DNA from: Anaeromyxobacter dehalogenans 2CP-C
Lineage (GTDB): Bacteria > Myxococcota > Myxococcia > Myxococcales > Anaeromyxobacteraceae
Assembly: GCF_000013385.1 (NCBI RefSeq)
Contig: NC_007760.1
Span: 62,001 to 126,000, forward strand
DNA: 64,000 bases
Reading direction: 5' to 3'
Notes under the pieces: generated by a model
Seen by the model: the letters and a program-made list of their open reading frames with translations, nothing else
Database searches by the model: none
What the model was told of the DNA's origin: nothing
In this document: in pieces, positions 1 through 10,008 of the stretch
How positions within the stretch are numbered: position 1 is the first letter of the stretch
Layout of the letters: every line of letters begins with the position of its first letter
Position numbers and translations under genes: made by a program

Positions 1-460
1 GCCCGGGCTCCTGTGCCTGTACGAGCGGGAGAAGCGCCTGTTCTTCTCCGACGACCACCTGCTCGAGAAGGTCTCGCCGAACCCGCTCGTCGAGCTCGGG
101 CCGGACGGCCAGGACGGCTTCTTCCACCCGCTGCTCGCCTACCTCGACAGCCTCCGCCGCCTGCGGGCCCTGGAGGTGGACCTGGTCCTCCCCGGCCACG
201 GCCCGCCGTTCTCGGGCCACCGCGAGATCATCGACGCGCTCGTCGGCTTCTACGCGAAGCGGCAGGCGCGGATGCTCGAGCTGCTCCGGGCCGGGCCGCG
301 CACCGCGCACGAGATCGCCCGCGCGCTCTGGCCCCACGCCCGCCCCGCCGACGCGTTCCTCACCCTCTCCGAGACGGTGGCGAACCTGGAGGTGATGGAG
401 TCGCGCGGCGAGGTGCGGCGCGATCGCGCGGCCGAGCCCTGGCGCTACCTCGCCGCCTGA
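1..460 (+). CDS. MBL-fold hydrolase, C-terminal part (5' end outside window)
   Basis: The reading frame is open from base 2 and ends in TGA at 458-460, so only about 152 C-terminal residues are present. The visible part contains FFSDDHLL and then LVLPGHGPPF, which fit the late metal-binding strands of the metallo-beta-lactamase fold. It ends with a helical segment (about the last 65 residues, RQARMLELLRAGPRTAHEIA...) that looks like the small winged-helix tail of LACTB2-like hydrolases. The family hydrolyses thioesters, nucleic acids or other esters with zinc, and the substrate cannot be named here because the HxHxDH motif lies outside the window. The downstream TerC gene starts 54 bp later. 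Confidence 0.8.
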   Translation, partial: PGLLCLYEREKRLFFSDDHLLEKVSPNPLVELGPDGQDGFFHPLLAYLDSLRRLRALEVDLVLPGHGPPFSGHREIIDALVGFYAKRQARMLELLRAGPRTAHEIARALWPHARPADAFLTLSETVANLEVMESRGEVRRDRAAEPWRYLAA

Positions 461-514
461 CGGGGGCCGCGCCGCCGCTCGACAAGCGCGGCGCCATCGG
501 GCATTCAAGGCGCC

Positions 515-1276
<762 letters not shown>

Positions 1277-1292
1277 CGCCGCCCGCCGCGCC

Positions 1293-2207
1293 GTGGCCGA
1301 CCTCGCCCTGCTCGTCCTCACGCTGCTGTGGGGGACCACCTTCGCGCTGGTGAAGGAGGCGCTCGAGATCGCCTCGCCGGGCGTGTTCCTGACCGCCCGC
1401 TTCGGCCTGGCCGCGGTGGCGCTGCTCGCCGCCTGGGCGCTCCGGCCGCGCGCGCCGCTCGGCGACGGGTTCTGGCGCCACGGGATCCTGCTCGGCCTGA
1501 CCATGCTGGTCGGGTTCGTGCTGCAGACGGTGGCGCTCCGGCACACCACGCCCGCGCGCTCCGGGTTCATCACCGGCCTGAACGTGCTGGTGGTGCCGGT
1601 GGTGGCCCGCTGGTTCCTGGGACGCCGGGTGCGCCCCGCCTTCTGGGTGGGCGTCGCGTTCGCGCTGGCCGGGCTGGTGATGCTCACCCGGCCGTTCACG
1701 CCGGGCGCGGTCACGGAGGAGGTCCGCTTCGGCGACCTGCTCACGCTGTTCTGCGCCGTCGCCTACGGGCTCCAGGTGACGTTCACCTCCGAGTGGGCGC
1801 CGCGCCACCCGCTCGCGCCGTTCGTGGCGGTGCAGGTGCTGGTCACGCTGGCGGGGGCGCTCGTGCTCGCGCCGCTGGAGGGGCCGCGCTTCGATCCGGC
1901 CGGGGCCGGCCACTTCGCGCTGGTGGTTGCGTTCACCGGCCTCGTCATGACCGCGCTCGCGTTCTTCGTCATGAACTGGGGCCAGCGCCACACCACCGCC
2001 GTGCGGGCCGCGCTCATCTTCTCGCTCGAGCCCGCCGCCGCGGCGGTGTTCAGCTGGCTCTACTACGGCGAGCCGCTCGGGCCGCTCGACTGGGCCGGCG
2101 GCGCGCTCATGGTGCTCGGCGTGGTGGCCGGCGAGGTGGGCGGGGTGCTGGAGGCCCGCGCCCCTCGGCGGGCCCGGGGCGAGCGCGCCTCGACCGGCCC
2201 GGGCTGA
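1293..2207 (+). CDS. EamA/DMT-superfamily transporter
   Basis: The 304-residue protein starts at a GTG 16 bp after terC and consists of ten predicted membrane helices in two EamA repeats (about 5-140 and 150-285). Typical family signatures are WGTTFALVKEAL in helix 1 and the paired GxxxxTxxPxxxGF-type region TTPARSGFITGLNVL. The drug/metabolite transporter superfamily moves amino acids, nucleotides or drugs, mostly outward, and the substrate cannot be predicted from sequence. The C-terminus is a short basic tail (RAPRRARGERAS). The close spacing to terC suggests one transcript. The alternative start would be further inside helix 1, so GTG 1293 is preferred. Confidence 0.88.
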   Translation: MADLALLVLTLLWGTTFALVKEALEIASPGVFLTARFGLAAVALLAAWALRPRAPLGDGFWRHGILLGLTMLVGFVLQTVALRHTTPARSGFITGLNVLVVPVVARWFLGRRVRPAFWVGVAFALAGLVMLTRPFTPGAVTEEVRFGDLLTLFCAVAYGLQVTFTSEWAPRHPLAPFVAVQVLVTLAGALVLAPLEGPRFDPAGAGHFALVVAFTGLVMTALAFFVMNWGQRHTTAVRAALIFSLEPAAAAVFSWLYYGEPLGPLDWAGGALMVLGVVAGEVGGVLEARAPRRARGERASTGPG

Positions 2208-2274
2208 GCGCCTCGTCGGGCTCCGGGCTCCGGGCTGCGCCCGCGCCGGCGGGACCTCTGCTACGTTCGGCCCG

Positions 2275-3474
2275 ATGCGACGCACGCTCCTCCCGCACGC
2301 GCCCGTCGCGGCGCTCGCCCTGGTGCTCGCCTCGGCGCTCACCGCCTGCCGCCACGCGCCCCCGCCCGCGCCGGCCCGCACCGCCGACGAGGCGCTGCGC
2401 GAGGTGCCGCCGTCCGAGCTCCCGGCGTTCGCCGACGACCTCGACTACGCCGGCCTCGAGGACGCCATCGGCCGCAGCGAGACCTGGCTGGCGCGGCTCG
2501 CCGCCTCGGATCCGGGCCGGACGTTCGCGTACGGGAGGGAGCGCGTGCCGCTCGAGCGCGTGCGCGCGACGCTGGCGCGCTTCCGCGCCATCGTGGCGGC
2601 GCGGCCGCCGCCCGCGGCGCTGCGCGAGACGCTCCGCCGCGAGTTCCGCGCCTTCCGCTCGACCGGCGACGGGCGCGGGACGGTGCTGTTCACCGGCTAC
2701 TACCTGCCGGAGCTGCGCGGCGCGCTCGCCCGCGGCGGCCCGTACCAGGTGCCGCTCCACCGCGCGCCGGACGACCTCGTGGTGGTGCGCGCGCGCGACT
2801 TCCCGCAGGTCGCGGAGGACGTGATCGGCCGCGTGGAGCAGGGCCGGCTCGTCCCGTACCCGACGCGCGCCGACATCGCGCGGGGCGCGCTCGACGGCAA
2901 GGGCGCGGAGCTCTGCTTCGTGGACTCGGCGCTGGACGCGTTCTTCCTCGAGATCCAGGGGAGCGGGGTGGTGCGCCTCCCCGACGGCACCGCGCGCGTG
3001 GTCACCTACGCCGGCAAGAACGGCCAGCGCTACGCCGCGGTGGGCGCGGAGCTGGTCCGGCGCGGCGCGCTCCGGCGCGAGGAGGTGTCGATGCAGTCGA
3101 TCCGCGCCTGGCTGCTCGCGCACCCGGAGGAGCAGGCGGCGGTGCTCGCCACGAACCCGTCCTACGTCTTCTTCCGGTTCGCCGACGACGCGATCGGCGC
3201 GCTGGGCGTCCCGGTCACCCCGGATCGCACCATCGCCGCCGACGCGAAGGTCTTCCCGAAGGGCGGCCTGGCGTTCCTCGAGACCGAGCGCCCGGTGGAC
3301 GCGAGCTCGGCCGTCATGCGCCCGTTCTCGCGCTTCGTGCTCGACCAGGACGCGGGCGGCGCGATCCGCACCTCGGGGCGCGTGGACCTGTACCTGGGCA
3401 GCGGCCCCTACGCCGCGAACGCCGCCGGCCGCATGAAGCAGCCGGGGCGGCTCTGGTACCTGCTGCTCAGGTAG
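2275..3474 (+). CDS. mltA: MltA-type membrane-bound lytic murein transglycosylase
   Basis: The 399-residue lipoprotein has a signal peptide ending in the lipobox LTAC (Cys25), so it should sit in the outer membrane facing the periplasm. MltA cleaves the MurNAc-GlcNAc bond of peptidoglycan to give 1,6-anhydro ends. The MltA domain begins at GYYLPEL (about 142), and the C-terminal 3D domain carries RVDLYLGSG (about 368), whose Asp is the family's catalytic acid, followed by AGRMKQPG near the end. Length and domain order match the family. A TACGTT hexamer at 2262-2267 lies seven bases before the ATG, so the mRNA may be leaderless. It is convergent with the uracil permease. Confidence 0.92.
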   Translation: MRRTLLPHAPVAALALVLASALTACRHAPPPAPARTADEALREVPPSELPAFADDLDYAGLEDAIGRSETWLARLAASDPGRTFAYGRERVPLERVRATLARFRAIVAARPPPAALRETLRREFRAFRSTGDGRGTVLFTGYYLPELRGALARGGPYQVPLHRAPDDLVVVRARDFPQVAEDVIGRVEQGRLVPYPTRADIARGALDGKGAELCFVDSALDAFFLEIQGSGVVRLPDGTARVVTYAGKNGQRYAAVGAELVRRGALRREEVSMQSIRAWLLAHPEEQAAVLATNPSYVFFRFADDAIGALGVPVTPDRTIAADAKVFPKGGLAFLETERPVDASSAVMRPFSRFVLDQDAGGAIRTSGRVDLYLGSGPYAANAAGRMKQPGRLWYLLLR

Positions 3475-3486
3475 CGGGTCCCCGCC

Positions 3487-3511
3487 CGCGGCTCGACGGG
3501 CTCACCGCGAG
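3487..3511 (+). repeat. REP-like element, class B (TCGACaGGCTCACCGCGAG family)
   Basis: Between the convergent mltA and permease genes lies a 25-base element matching, in reverse complement, about 22 of 25 positions of the element at 30077-30103. Its ends CGCGG and CCGCG can pair. Elements of the form GTTCGACAGGCTCACCGCG are recurrent intergenic palindromes in many GC-rich genomes (from recall). It may also serve as a two-way transcription stop. Confidence 0.6.
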
Positions 3512-3529
3512 CGGGGATGCGGCTCGCGG

Positions 3530-4828
3530 CTAGACGTCGGGCGCCTCGGAGACGGCCCCGTTCGCGGCGGTGCCCTCCATGCCGCGCGGCAGCACCAGGT
3601 TGAGCAGGATGCCGACGTAGGTGGCGAGCGGCATGGCGTCGATCTTCACCGAGCCGAAGTGCATCTCGGCGCCGCCGACGCCGATGACCAGCACCACCGA
3701 GGCGATGATCAGGTTCCGCTTCTGCGAGAAGTCGATGCCCGCCTCGACCAGCATGCGGATGCCGGCGGAGGCGATGATCCCGAACAGCAGGATGCAGATG
3801 CCGCCCATCACCTGCGTCGGGATCGAGCGGATGAGCGCGCCCACCGGCGGGAGGAACGACATGAGGACCGCGAGCACCGCCGCGCCGCCGATCACCCACA
3901 CCGAGAAGACGCGGGTGATGGCCATGACGCCGATGTTCTCGCCGTAGGTGGTGTTGGGCGGGCCGCCCAGCGCGCCGGAGATCACCGTCGCGACGCCGTC
4001 GCCGGCGAGCGAGCGGTGCAGGCCCGGGTCCTTCACGAAGTCCCGGCCCACCACGTTGTTCGTGACGATGAGGTGGCCGATGTGCTCGGTGATGACCACG
4101 AGCGAGATGGGCGCGAGCGTGATGATGGCCGCCCAGGTGAACTTCGGGAGCACGAACGGCGGCACCGCCAGCGGCCTCGCCGCGGCGACGCCGGAGAGGT
4201 CCACCTGGCCCGCGAGCAGCGCGACCACGTAGCCGCCCACGATCCCGATGAGCACCGGGATGACGCCCAGGAAGCCCTTCAGGAACACCGCCGCCAGGAT
4301 GGCGATGGCGAGCGAGGCGAGCGCGACCGCGAAGAACTCCGGCCGGTAGGTCGGGCCGCCGCCGTTCATGGCCATGTTGACCACCGCCACGCGCGCGAGG
4401 CCGAGGCCGATGACCATCACCACCGAGCCGATCACCACCGGCGGGAGCAGCCGGTCGATCCAGCCGGTGCCGAACTTGCCGATGAGCGCCGCCACCACCA
4501 GGTAGCAGACGCCCACCGCCACGCAGCCGCCCATGGCCACCGCCACCCGCTCCGCGGGCGCGGCCTGGCCCGGCGCCACCCCGAGGATGGCGGAGAGCGC
4601 GGCGATGAACGCGAAGGAGGAGCCGAGGTAGGCCGGGATCTTCCCCTTGGTGATGAAGATGTAGACGAGCGTGCCGACACCGCTGGTGAACAGGGTCACC
4701 GAGGTGTCGAGCCCGACCAGGAACGGCACCAGCACGGTGGCGCCGAACATGGCGAACAGGTGCTGCAGCGACAGGGGAATGCTCTGGAGCAGCGGCAGCC
4801 GCTCCCCGACGTCCACGGTCCTCTTCAT
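3530..4828 (-). CDS. uraA: Uracil-xanthine permease (UraA/NCS2 family)
   Basis: The 432-residue protein has about 14 hydrophobic segments and typical NCS2 features: a cytoplasmic N-terminus followed by LPLLQSIPLSLQHLFAMFGATVLVPFLVG, the NTTYGENIGVMAITRV signature near residue 290, and a conserved Glu in FTWAAIITLAPISLVVITEHIGH. The family imports uracil or other nucleobases by proton symport across the inner membrane. The start at 4828 is supported by a strong purine-rich site (GAGGAGGGACC then ATG). No pyr gene is adjacent, and I see no convincing PyrR attenuator in the 252-bp upstream region. Uracil is the most probable substrate, with xanthine or another base possible. Confidence 0.92.
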   Translation of the reverse strand: MKRTVDVGERLPLLQSIPLSLQHLFAMFGATVLVPFLVGLDTSVTLFTSGVGTLVYIFITKGKIPAYLGSSFAFIAALSAILGVAPGQAAPAERVAVAMGGCVAVGVCYLVVAALIGKFGTGWIDRLLPPVVIGSVVMVIGLGLARVAVVNMAMNGGGPTYRPEFFAVALASLAIAILAAVFLKGFLGVIPVLIGIVGGYVVALLAGQVDLSGVAAARPLAVPPFVLPKFTWAAIITLAPISLVVITEHIGHLIVTNNVVGRDFVKDPGLHRSLAGDGVATVISGALGGPPNTTYGENIGVMAITRVFSVWVIGGAAVLAVLMSFLPPVGALIRSIPTQVMGGICILLFGIIASAGIRMLVEAGIDFSQKRNLIIASVVLVIGVGGAEMHFGSVKIDAMPLATYVGILLNLVLPRGMEGTAANGAVSEAPDV

Positions 4829-5031
4829 GGTCCCTCCTCGAGATGCGCGACGCGACGCGCCCGCTCGCCCGGGCGCTGGCCGCGACGCGGCCGGGGTGCC
4901 GGAGGCTGGGGCGGCGCATCATGCCCTCCCGCCCTGACACCCGCCAGAGGGGTGCGGGGCGGCGCTCGGCCGCGGTCGGAGCCCCCCACCGCGGGGGGAC
5001 CTCCGGGCGAACCCACCCTGGCGCGGACCGG

Positions 5032-5061
5032 TTCCCCTGGCGGCGAGAGGATCCCTAGGGT
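5032..5061 (+). promoter_or_regulatory. Putative housekeeping promoter for the 47-residue protein
   Basis: TTCCCC (5032-5037) and TAGGGT (5056-5061) are separated by 18 bases and lie just upstream of a good ribosome binding site (GAAGGAGGT, 5066-5074). The remaining 252-bp divergent spacer (4829-5080) is GC-rich with no other clear site. Confidence 0.45.
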
Positions 5062-5080
5062 CCTCGAAGGAGGTGTTCGC

Positions 5081-5224
5081 ATGGCGGACGAGAAGAAGAA
5101 GGGCGGGTTCCATTCGCTCGAGAAACGCATCCACCAGATCGAGGAGGAAGACCGGACGAAGGCGCCGCAGGAGTCGAAGCCGGAGGAGAAGAAGGCGCCG
5201 GCGAAGGAGCCGCCGAAGAAGTAG
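5081..5224 (+). CDS. Small highly charged protein, 47 residues
   Basis: A 47-codon gene starts at ATG 5081 with one of the best Shine-Dalgarno sites in the window (AAGGAGGT, six bases before the start), which argues strongly that it is translated. The product reads MADEKKKGGFHSLEKRIHQI and then an acidic-to-basic low-complexity tail rich in Lys, Glu and Pro. It has no hydrophobic segment, so it should be cytosolic and probably disordered except for a short helix (about 9-27). I do not recognise the family. It is followed by a 14-bp palindrome and then the strong hairpin before the next gene. Confidence 0.75.
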   Translation: MADEKKKGGFHSLEKRIHQIEEEDRTKAPQESKPEEKKAPAKEPPKK

Positions 5225-5229
5225 CGGCG

Positions 5230-5243
5230 GGGCCCGCGGGCCC
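5230..5243 (+). terminator. GGGCCCGCGGGCCC palindrome after the 47-residue gene
   Basis: A perfect 14-bp GC palindrome starts five bases after the stop codon of the small gene. It has no T-run, so it may be a weak or factor-assisted terminator, or simply protect the 3' end of the mRNA. Confidence 0.35.
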
Positions 5244-5260
5244 TGCCTCGCGCCTTTGTC

Positions 5261-5286
5261 GGGCGCCCGTTGTAGAACGGGCGCCC
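5261..5286 (+). promoter_or_regulatory. 11-bp-stem inverted repeat abutting the start codon at 5288
   Basis: GGGCGCCCGTT (5261-5271), a four-base spacer GTAG, and AACGGGCGCCC (5276-5286) form a perfect inverted repeat that ends one base before the ATG of the exonuclease gene. A candidate -10 (TAGAAC, 5273-5278) lies in its centre. It could be an operator over the promoter, a terminator for the upstream gene, or an RNA hairpin masking the start codon. Confidence 0.6.
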
Positions 5287-5287
5287 G

Positions 5288-6280
5288 ATGAGGCGCCCGC
5301 CGATCGAGCTCCACCGGGGCGAGCTGAGGATCACCGGCTCGTCCCTCCACCTCGACGCCACCCGGCGGGTCGAGTGCGCGTTCGTGTCGCACGCGCACGG
5401 CGATCACATCGGGCGCCACGACCGGACCATCGCCACGGCCCCGACGCTGGCGCTCATGCGCCACCGCCTGGGCGAGGGGAAGCGCCGGCGGACCGAGCAC
5501 CTGCCCGCGTCCTACCGCGCGCCGTTCGGCCTGGGCGAGCTGACGCTGGAGCTGTTCCCCGCCGGCCACGTGCTCGGCTCGGCCCAGGTGCGGGTGACGC
5601 GCAACGGCGTCTCGCTGGGCTACTCGGGCGACCTCTGCACCGAGCCGACCCACGCCGCCGAGCGCGCCGAGGTGATGGGCTGCGACGTGCTCGTGATCGA
5701 GTCCACCTTCGGCCACCCGCGCTACGTGTTCCCGCCCAAGGACGAGACGCTCGCGGCGGTGCGCCGCTTCGTGGACGACGCGCTCGCCGACGGCGTCACG
5801 CCGGTGCTGCTCGGCTACGCGCTCGGCAAGGCGCAGGAGATCCTGAAGTACCTCTCCGACCTCGGCTACGCCTGCCGCGCCCACCCGGTGGTCCAGGCGG
5901 TGAACAAGGTCTACGAGGCGCACGGGGTGGCGCTGCCCAACGTGCGGCCGCTCGGGCCGGAGGGCGCCGGGATCGACGAGGTGGTGGTGTGCCCGCCGCA
6001 CCTCGCCCGCAGCCCGGCCATGCGCGGCCTCCGCAGGCGCCGCACCGCCATCCTCACCGGCTGGGCCATCGACGGCGGCCGCTTCTTCCGCGGGGTGGAC
6101 GCGGCGTTCCCGCTGTCCGACCACGCCGACTTCCCCTCGCTGGTGCGCTACGCCAGGGCCACCGGCGCCGGCCGCGTGTTCACGGTCCACGGCCACGAGG
6201 ACGCGCTCGCCGCCGCGCTCCGCAAGGAGGGGATCCGCGCCGAGCCCCTGCGCGAGCACATGCAGCTCGAGCTGATTTGA
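5288..6280 (+). CDS. MBL-fold exonuclease/RNA-processing type protein
   Basis: The 330-residue protein belongs to the metallo-beta-lactamase fold group that includes the CPSF/YSH1 nucleases and the ligase-associated DNA exonucleases. The zinc motif FVSHAHGDHIG (near residue 33) supplies HxHxDH, and later metal ligands fit AGHVLGSAQV (about 97), YSGDLCTE (about 114) and SDHADF (about 280). The end of the protein, VFTVHGHEDALAAALRKEG, is typical of the group. The DNA ligase and helicase partners of the ligase-associated cluster are not in the window, so the assignment to DNA rather than RNA processing is uncertain. ATG 5288 is the only good start. Confidence 0.8.
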   Translation: MRRPPIELHRGELRITGSSLHLDATRRVECAFVSHAHGDHIGRHDRTIATAPTLALMRHRLGEGKRRRTEHLPASYRAPFGLGELTLELFPAGHVLGSAQVRVTRNGVSLGYSGDLCTEPTHAAERAEVMGCDVLVIESTFGHPRYVFPPKDETLAAVRRFVDDALADGVTPVLLGYALGKAQEILKYLSDLGYACRAHPVVQAVNKVYEAHGVALPNVRPLGPEGAGIDEVVVCPPHLARSPAMRGLRRRRTAILTGWAIDGGRFFRGVDAAFPLSDHADFPSLVRYARATGAGRVFTVHGHEDALAAALRKEGIRAEPLREHMQLELI

Positions 6281-6314
6281 GGTGTCGCGGGCCCGGGTGA
6301 GGTAGATCTCCCCC

Positions 6315-7334
6315 GTGATCCAGCTCACCGTCTCGGCCGACGCGGCCGGCCAGCGCCTCGACAAGCTCGTGCGCAAGGCGCTGCGCGACGTCCCGCTCAG
6401 CCACGTCTACAAGATGTTCCGCACGCGCAAGGTGCGGGTGAACGGCGCGCGCGGCAAGGCCGACCAGGTCGTCGCCGAGGGCGACGTGGTGGTGATCCGC
6501 GGCGACGAGGAGCGGCTGCTCGCGAAGGCGGCGCCGGCCGCGCCGGGCGGCGCGCCGCGGGTGACGTTCGGCGTGCTGCACGAGGACGCCGACCTGCTCG
6601 CGGTGGACAAGCCGGCCGGCCTGGCCGCGCACCCCGGCACCGGGATCGAGGGCGCGACGCTGGTGGAGATGGCGCGCGGCTACCTGAAGACGCCGGACGA
6701 CCTCCCGCCCACCGAGTTCAAGCCGTCGCCGGCGCACCGGCTCGACCGCGACACCTCGGGCGTGGTGCTGGTCGCGAAGCACCGGAAGGCGATGGTGCGG
6801 CTCGGCGAGACCTTCACCACCGGCGAAGGCGTCCACAAGACCTACCTCGCGCTCGTGAAGGGGAAGATGCCGCGCGAGGCGGGCACCATCGACCTGCCGC
6901 TCTCCGAGCACGAGCAGACGTCGAAGTCGAAGGCCATGCGCGGCGTGAACTTCCAGGAGGCGCTGACGCGCTGGAAGGTGGTCTCGGCCGCGAAGGAGAT
7001 CTCGCTCCTCGCGGTCACCATCGAGACCGGCCGCACGCACCAGATCCGCCGCCACCTCGAGGCGGTGGGCCACCCGGTGGCGGGCGACCGGCGCTACGGC
7101 GACTTCGCCTTCAACCGCACCGCGCGCACGCGCTGGGGGCTGCGCCGCATGGGCCTGCACGCGTGGCGGCTGGAGGTCCCACATCCGCTCACCGGCGCGC
7201 CGCTCCGGCTCGAGGCGCCGTTCCCGGCGGAGCTCGCGGAGGTGCTCTCCCGCGCGAACCTGAAGCTCCCCGCGTCGCCCACCGGCGCACACGCGCCCGG
7301 CGCGCGCCGCGAGGGACCGCACCGCGAGCGTTGA
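6315..7334 (+). CDS. RluC/RluD family pseudouridine synthase
   Basis: The 339-residue protein has an N-terminal S4 RNA-binding domain (about 3-65, AGQRLDKLVRKAL) and a pseudouridine synthase domain with the catalytic aspartate motif HRLDRDTSGVVLVAK (about 145) and the RTHQIRRHLEAVGHPVAGD box near 240. Such enzymes isomerise uridines in 23S rRNA. Length and S4 domain fit the RluC/RluD branch, but which uridines are modified cannot be said. The start is GTG 6315, six bases after TAGATC (6303-6308), the spacing expected for a leaderless mRNA. The C-terminal 20 residues are a basic extension. Confidence 0.88.
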   Translation: MIQLTVSADAAGQRLDKLVRKALRDVPLSHVYKMFRTRKVRVNGARGKADQVVAEGDVVVIRGDEERLLAKAAPAAPGGAPRVTFGVLHEDADLLAVDKPAGLAAHPGTGIEGATLVEMARGYLKTPDDLPPTEFKPSPAHRLDRDTSGVVLVAKHRKAMVRLGETFTTGEGVHKTYLALVKGKMPREAGTIDLPLSEHEQTSKSKAMRGVNFQEALTRWKVVSAAKEISLLAVTIETGRTHQIRRHLEAVGHPVAGDRRYGDFAFNRTARTRWGLRRMGLHAWRLEVPHPLTGAPLRLEAPFPAELAEVLSRANLKLPASPTGAHAPGARREGPHRER

Positions 7335-7360
7335 ACTCCGGGGCGGGGCACGCATAGATT
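7331..7360 (+). promoter_or_regulatory. Putative promoter of the PBP1A gene
   Basis: TTGAAC (7331-7336), an 18-base spacer and TAGATT (7355-7360) form a good housekeeping-type promoter. It overlaps the stop codon of the pseudouridine synthase gene and lies ten bases before the ATG of the penicillin-binding protein. Confidence 0.6.
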
Positions 7361-7370
7361 CGGCCACCCC

Positions 7371-9929
7371 ATGAGCGAGCCCGGCGAACCCCACAAGCCG
7401 CCCGAGGAGCCCTCCTCGCGCGTGGTCCTCGACGGGCTGCCGCCCGAGCGCCCGCTGCGCCGGCGGCTCCTCCGCTGGGGGCTGTTCGCCGGGATCGCGG
7501 CGGTGAACGCCGCGGTCGTGGCCGCGGTGGTGGGCTGGTTCGTGTTCTCGCGCGGCCTGCCGGACGTCCCCACGCTGGAGCAGTACCGCCCGCCCATCAT
7601 CACCGAGATGATCTCGGCCGACGGTCAGATCGCGGGCGAGTTCTTCGTGGAGCGCCGCAAGGTCGTCCCCTACGCGCGCATCCCGAAGCGTGTCATCCAG
7701 GCGTTCATCGCCTCGGAGGACAAGAACTTCTTCGAGCACGGCGGCATCGACCTGCTCGGCACGCTCCGCGCCGCGGTGAAGACCTACGTGCTCCGCTCGC
7801 GCATCCAGGGCGCGTCCACGCTCACGCAGCAGACCGCCAAGGCGCTCCTCATCAGCGCCGAGGGGTTCGAGCGCGGCACCGAGCGCAGCCTGCGCCGCAA
7901 GATCCGCGAGCTGATCCTGGCGCGGCGCCTCGAGGCGCGGTTCACGAAGGAGCAGATCCTCTGGATCTACCTGAACGGCGTGTACCTCGGGCACCACAGC
8001 TACGGGGTGCAGTCGGCCGCGGAGAACTACTACCGGAAGAACGTCGAGGACCTGACGCTGGAGGAGGCGGCGCTCATCGCCGGGCTGCCGCAGGCGCCCT
8101 CGCGCTACTCGCCGTTCTCGCGGCCCGAGGCGGCCGCGGAGCGGCGGCGCTACGTGCTGCGCCGCATGGCCGAGGAGGGGATGATCACCGAGGCCGAGCG
8201 GCGCAGCGCCGAGAAGGCCGAGGTGAAGGTCTTCGGCGTGGACGACGTGTTCCGCGAGACCGCGCCGTTCTACGTGGAGACGGTGCGGCGGCAGGTGGTG
8301 GACCGCTACGGCAACGAGCGGCTGCTGCACGACGGGCTGCGGGTCGAGATGGCGATGGACCTCGAGAAGCAGCGCGCCGCGCAGGCGGCGGTGCTGAAGG
8401 GGCTCGTCGAGGTGGACCAGCGGCAGGGCTACACCGGGCCGGTCGCGAAGGTGGCCGGCGCGGAGCGGACCGCGCTCGCCGCGCGGCTCGCGAAGGCCTG
8501 GCCGAAGGGCACGCTGCGGCCCGGCGACCACTGCGTCGGCATCGTGGACCGGGTGGACGACAAGGCGGGCGTCGTCGAGGTGGAGGTGGGCGAGACGCGC
8601 GGCGTGCTGCCCATCTCCGGCATGCGCTGGGCGCGCCGGCCGAACCCGGTGGTGTCCTACGCCGACGCGCTCCTCTCCCGGCCGTCGAGCGCGCTCCACG
8701 CCGGCGACGTGGTGGTGCTGAAGCGCGTCGAGCGCGCCGAGCTGCAGAAGAAGGAGGCGCAGCTCGGGGTGGGCCGGCCGAAGGACGTGCCCGAGGCCCC
8801 GGTGCTGTTCTCGCTCCAGCAGGACCCCACGCTGCAGGGGGCGCTGGTCGCGGTCGATCCCGGGACGGCGTACGTCACCGCCATGGTGGGCGGCTACGAC
8901 TTCGAGGCGTCCGAGTTCAACCGCGCGTTCCAGGCCTGCCGCCAGCCGGGCTCGGCGTTCAAGCCGGTCGTCTACTCGGCCGCGGTGGAGAAGCTCGACT
9001 ACACGCCGGCGACGATCCTCACCGACGCGCCCATCGTGTTCCGCGACGACGAGTCGAGCTGGAAGCCGCAGAACTACGGCGAGGACTTCAAGGGCGACGT
9101 CACCCTGCGCACCGCGCTCGTCAACTCGATGAACATCCCGGCGGTGAAGACCGCCGAGGCGCTCAACGCGAAGCTCGGGCCGGCGGGCCTGGGCGACTGG
9201 GCGAAGACGCTCGGGATCACCACGCCGGTGAAGCAGGAGCTGGGGAGCGCGCTCGGCTCGTCCTGCGTGACGCCGTGGGAGCTCACCAACGTGTACGCGC
9301 TGTTCGCGCGGTACGGCGAGAAGCGCCCCAGCACGTTCGTGAAGCGGGTGCTGGACCGGGACGGGCGCGTGCTCGAGGACCACGCCGACTACCGCGACCC
9401 GTGGGTCGGGCTCGACGAGCGGCTGGCGGGCGCGGTGGCCGAGGTGACGCGCCCGCGCGAGCAGGTGATGGACCCGCGCAGCGCCTACATCCTGGTGCGG
9501 CTGATGCGCGAGGTGGCGACGGTCGGCACCGGCGCGCGCGCCGCGGCGCTCGGGAAGCCGGCGGCGGGCAAGACCGGCACCACCAACGACTCGTTCGACA
9601 CCTGGTTCATGGGGTTCACCCGCGACCTCGCCACCGGCGTGTGGCTCGGCTACGACGTGAACGTCACGCCGCTCGGCCGCTACGAGACCGGCGGCCACGC
9701 CGCGCTGCCCATCTGGCTCGACTTCATGTCGGCGGCGCTGAAGGGCCGGGCCCAGCCCGAGTTCGAGGCGCCGTCGGGGATCGTCGAGGTGCGGATCGAC
9801 CCGGCCAGCGGCAAGGCCGTGGCGGACGGCGCCGGCGGCGTGCCCGAGCCGTTCAAGCAGGGGACCGAGCCCGTGCTCGCCGACGCCGAGAAGAAGCAGG
9901 TCGAGGTGCAGGACCTGTTCATGCAGTAG
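7371..9929 (+). CDS. mrcA: Penicillin-binding protein 1A (bifunctional)
   Basis: This 852-residue enzyme polymerises and cross-links peptidoglycan at the cytoplasmic membrane. One membrane helix lies at about 34-59. The glycosyltransferase domain follows, with the catalytic Glu116 in [12 protein letters not shown], then [12 protein letters not shown]. The transpeptidase domain has SxxK at Ser528 (PGSAFKPV), the SxN motif in LVNSMNIPA, and KTGT in [19 protein letters not shown]. Between them sits the OB-like domain typical of PBP1A. Length is usual for the class. The gene has its own promoter immediately upstream and ends in a charged tail. Nothing suggests a deviation from the normal function. 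Confidence 0.95.
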   Translation: MSEPGEPHKPPEEPSSRVVLDGLPPERPLRRRLLRWGLFAGIAAVNAAVVAAVVGWFVFSRGLPDVPTLEQYRPPIITEMISADGQIAGEFFVERRKVVPYARIPKRVIQAFIASEDKNFFEHGGIDLLGTLRAAVKTYVLRSRIQGASTLTQQTAKALLISAEGFERGTERSLRRKIRELILARRLEARFTKEQILWIYLNGVYLGHHSYGVQSAAENYYRKNVEDLTLEEAALIAGLPQAPSRYSPFSRPEAAAERRRYVLRRMAEEGMITEAERRSAEKAEVKVFGVDDVFRETAPFYVETVRRQVVDRYGNERLLHDGLRVEMAMDLEKQRAAQAAVLKGLVEVDQRQGYTGPVAKVAGAERTALAARLAKAWPKGTLRPGDHCVGIVDRVDDKAGVVEVEVGETRGVLPISGMRWARRPNPVVSYADALLSRPSSALHAGDVVVLKRVERAELQKKEAQLGVGRPKDVPEAPVLFSLQQDPTLQGALVAVDPGTAYVTAMVGGYDFEASEFNRAFQACRQPGSAFKPVVYSAAVEKLDYTPATILTDAPIVFRDDESSWKPQNYGEDFKGDVTLRTALVNSMNIPAVKTAEALNAKLGPAGLGDWAKTLGITTPVKQELGSALGSSCVTPWELTNVYALFARYGEKRPSTFVKRVLDRDGRVLEDHADYRDPWVGLDERLAGAVAEVTRPREQVMDPRSAYILVRLMREVATVGTGARAAALGKPAAGKTGTTNDSFDTWFMGFTRDLATGVWLGYDVNVTPLGRYETGGHAALPIWLDFMSAALKGRAQPEFEAPSGIVEVRIDPASGKAVADGAGGVPEPFKQGTEPVLADAEKKQVEVQDLFMQ

Positions 9930-10008
9930 CTCACGCAGCGGTAGGACGCGGGGCCCGGCGGCGTGGGGGAAGGTGCGTCCGCCGCCCGCCGCGGCGCCGG
10001 CCGTTCCC

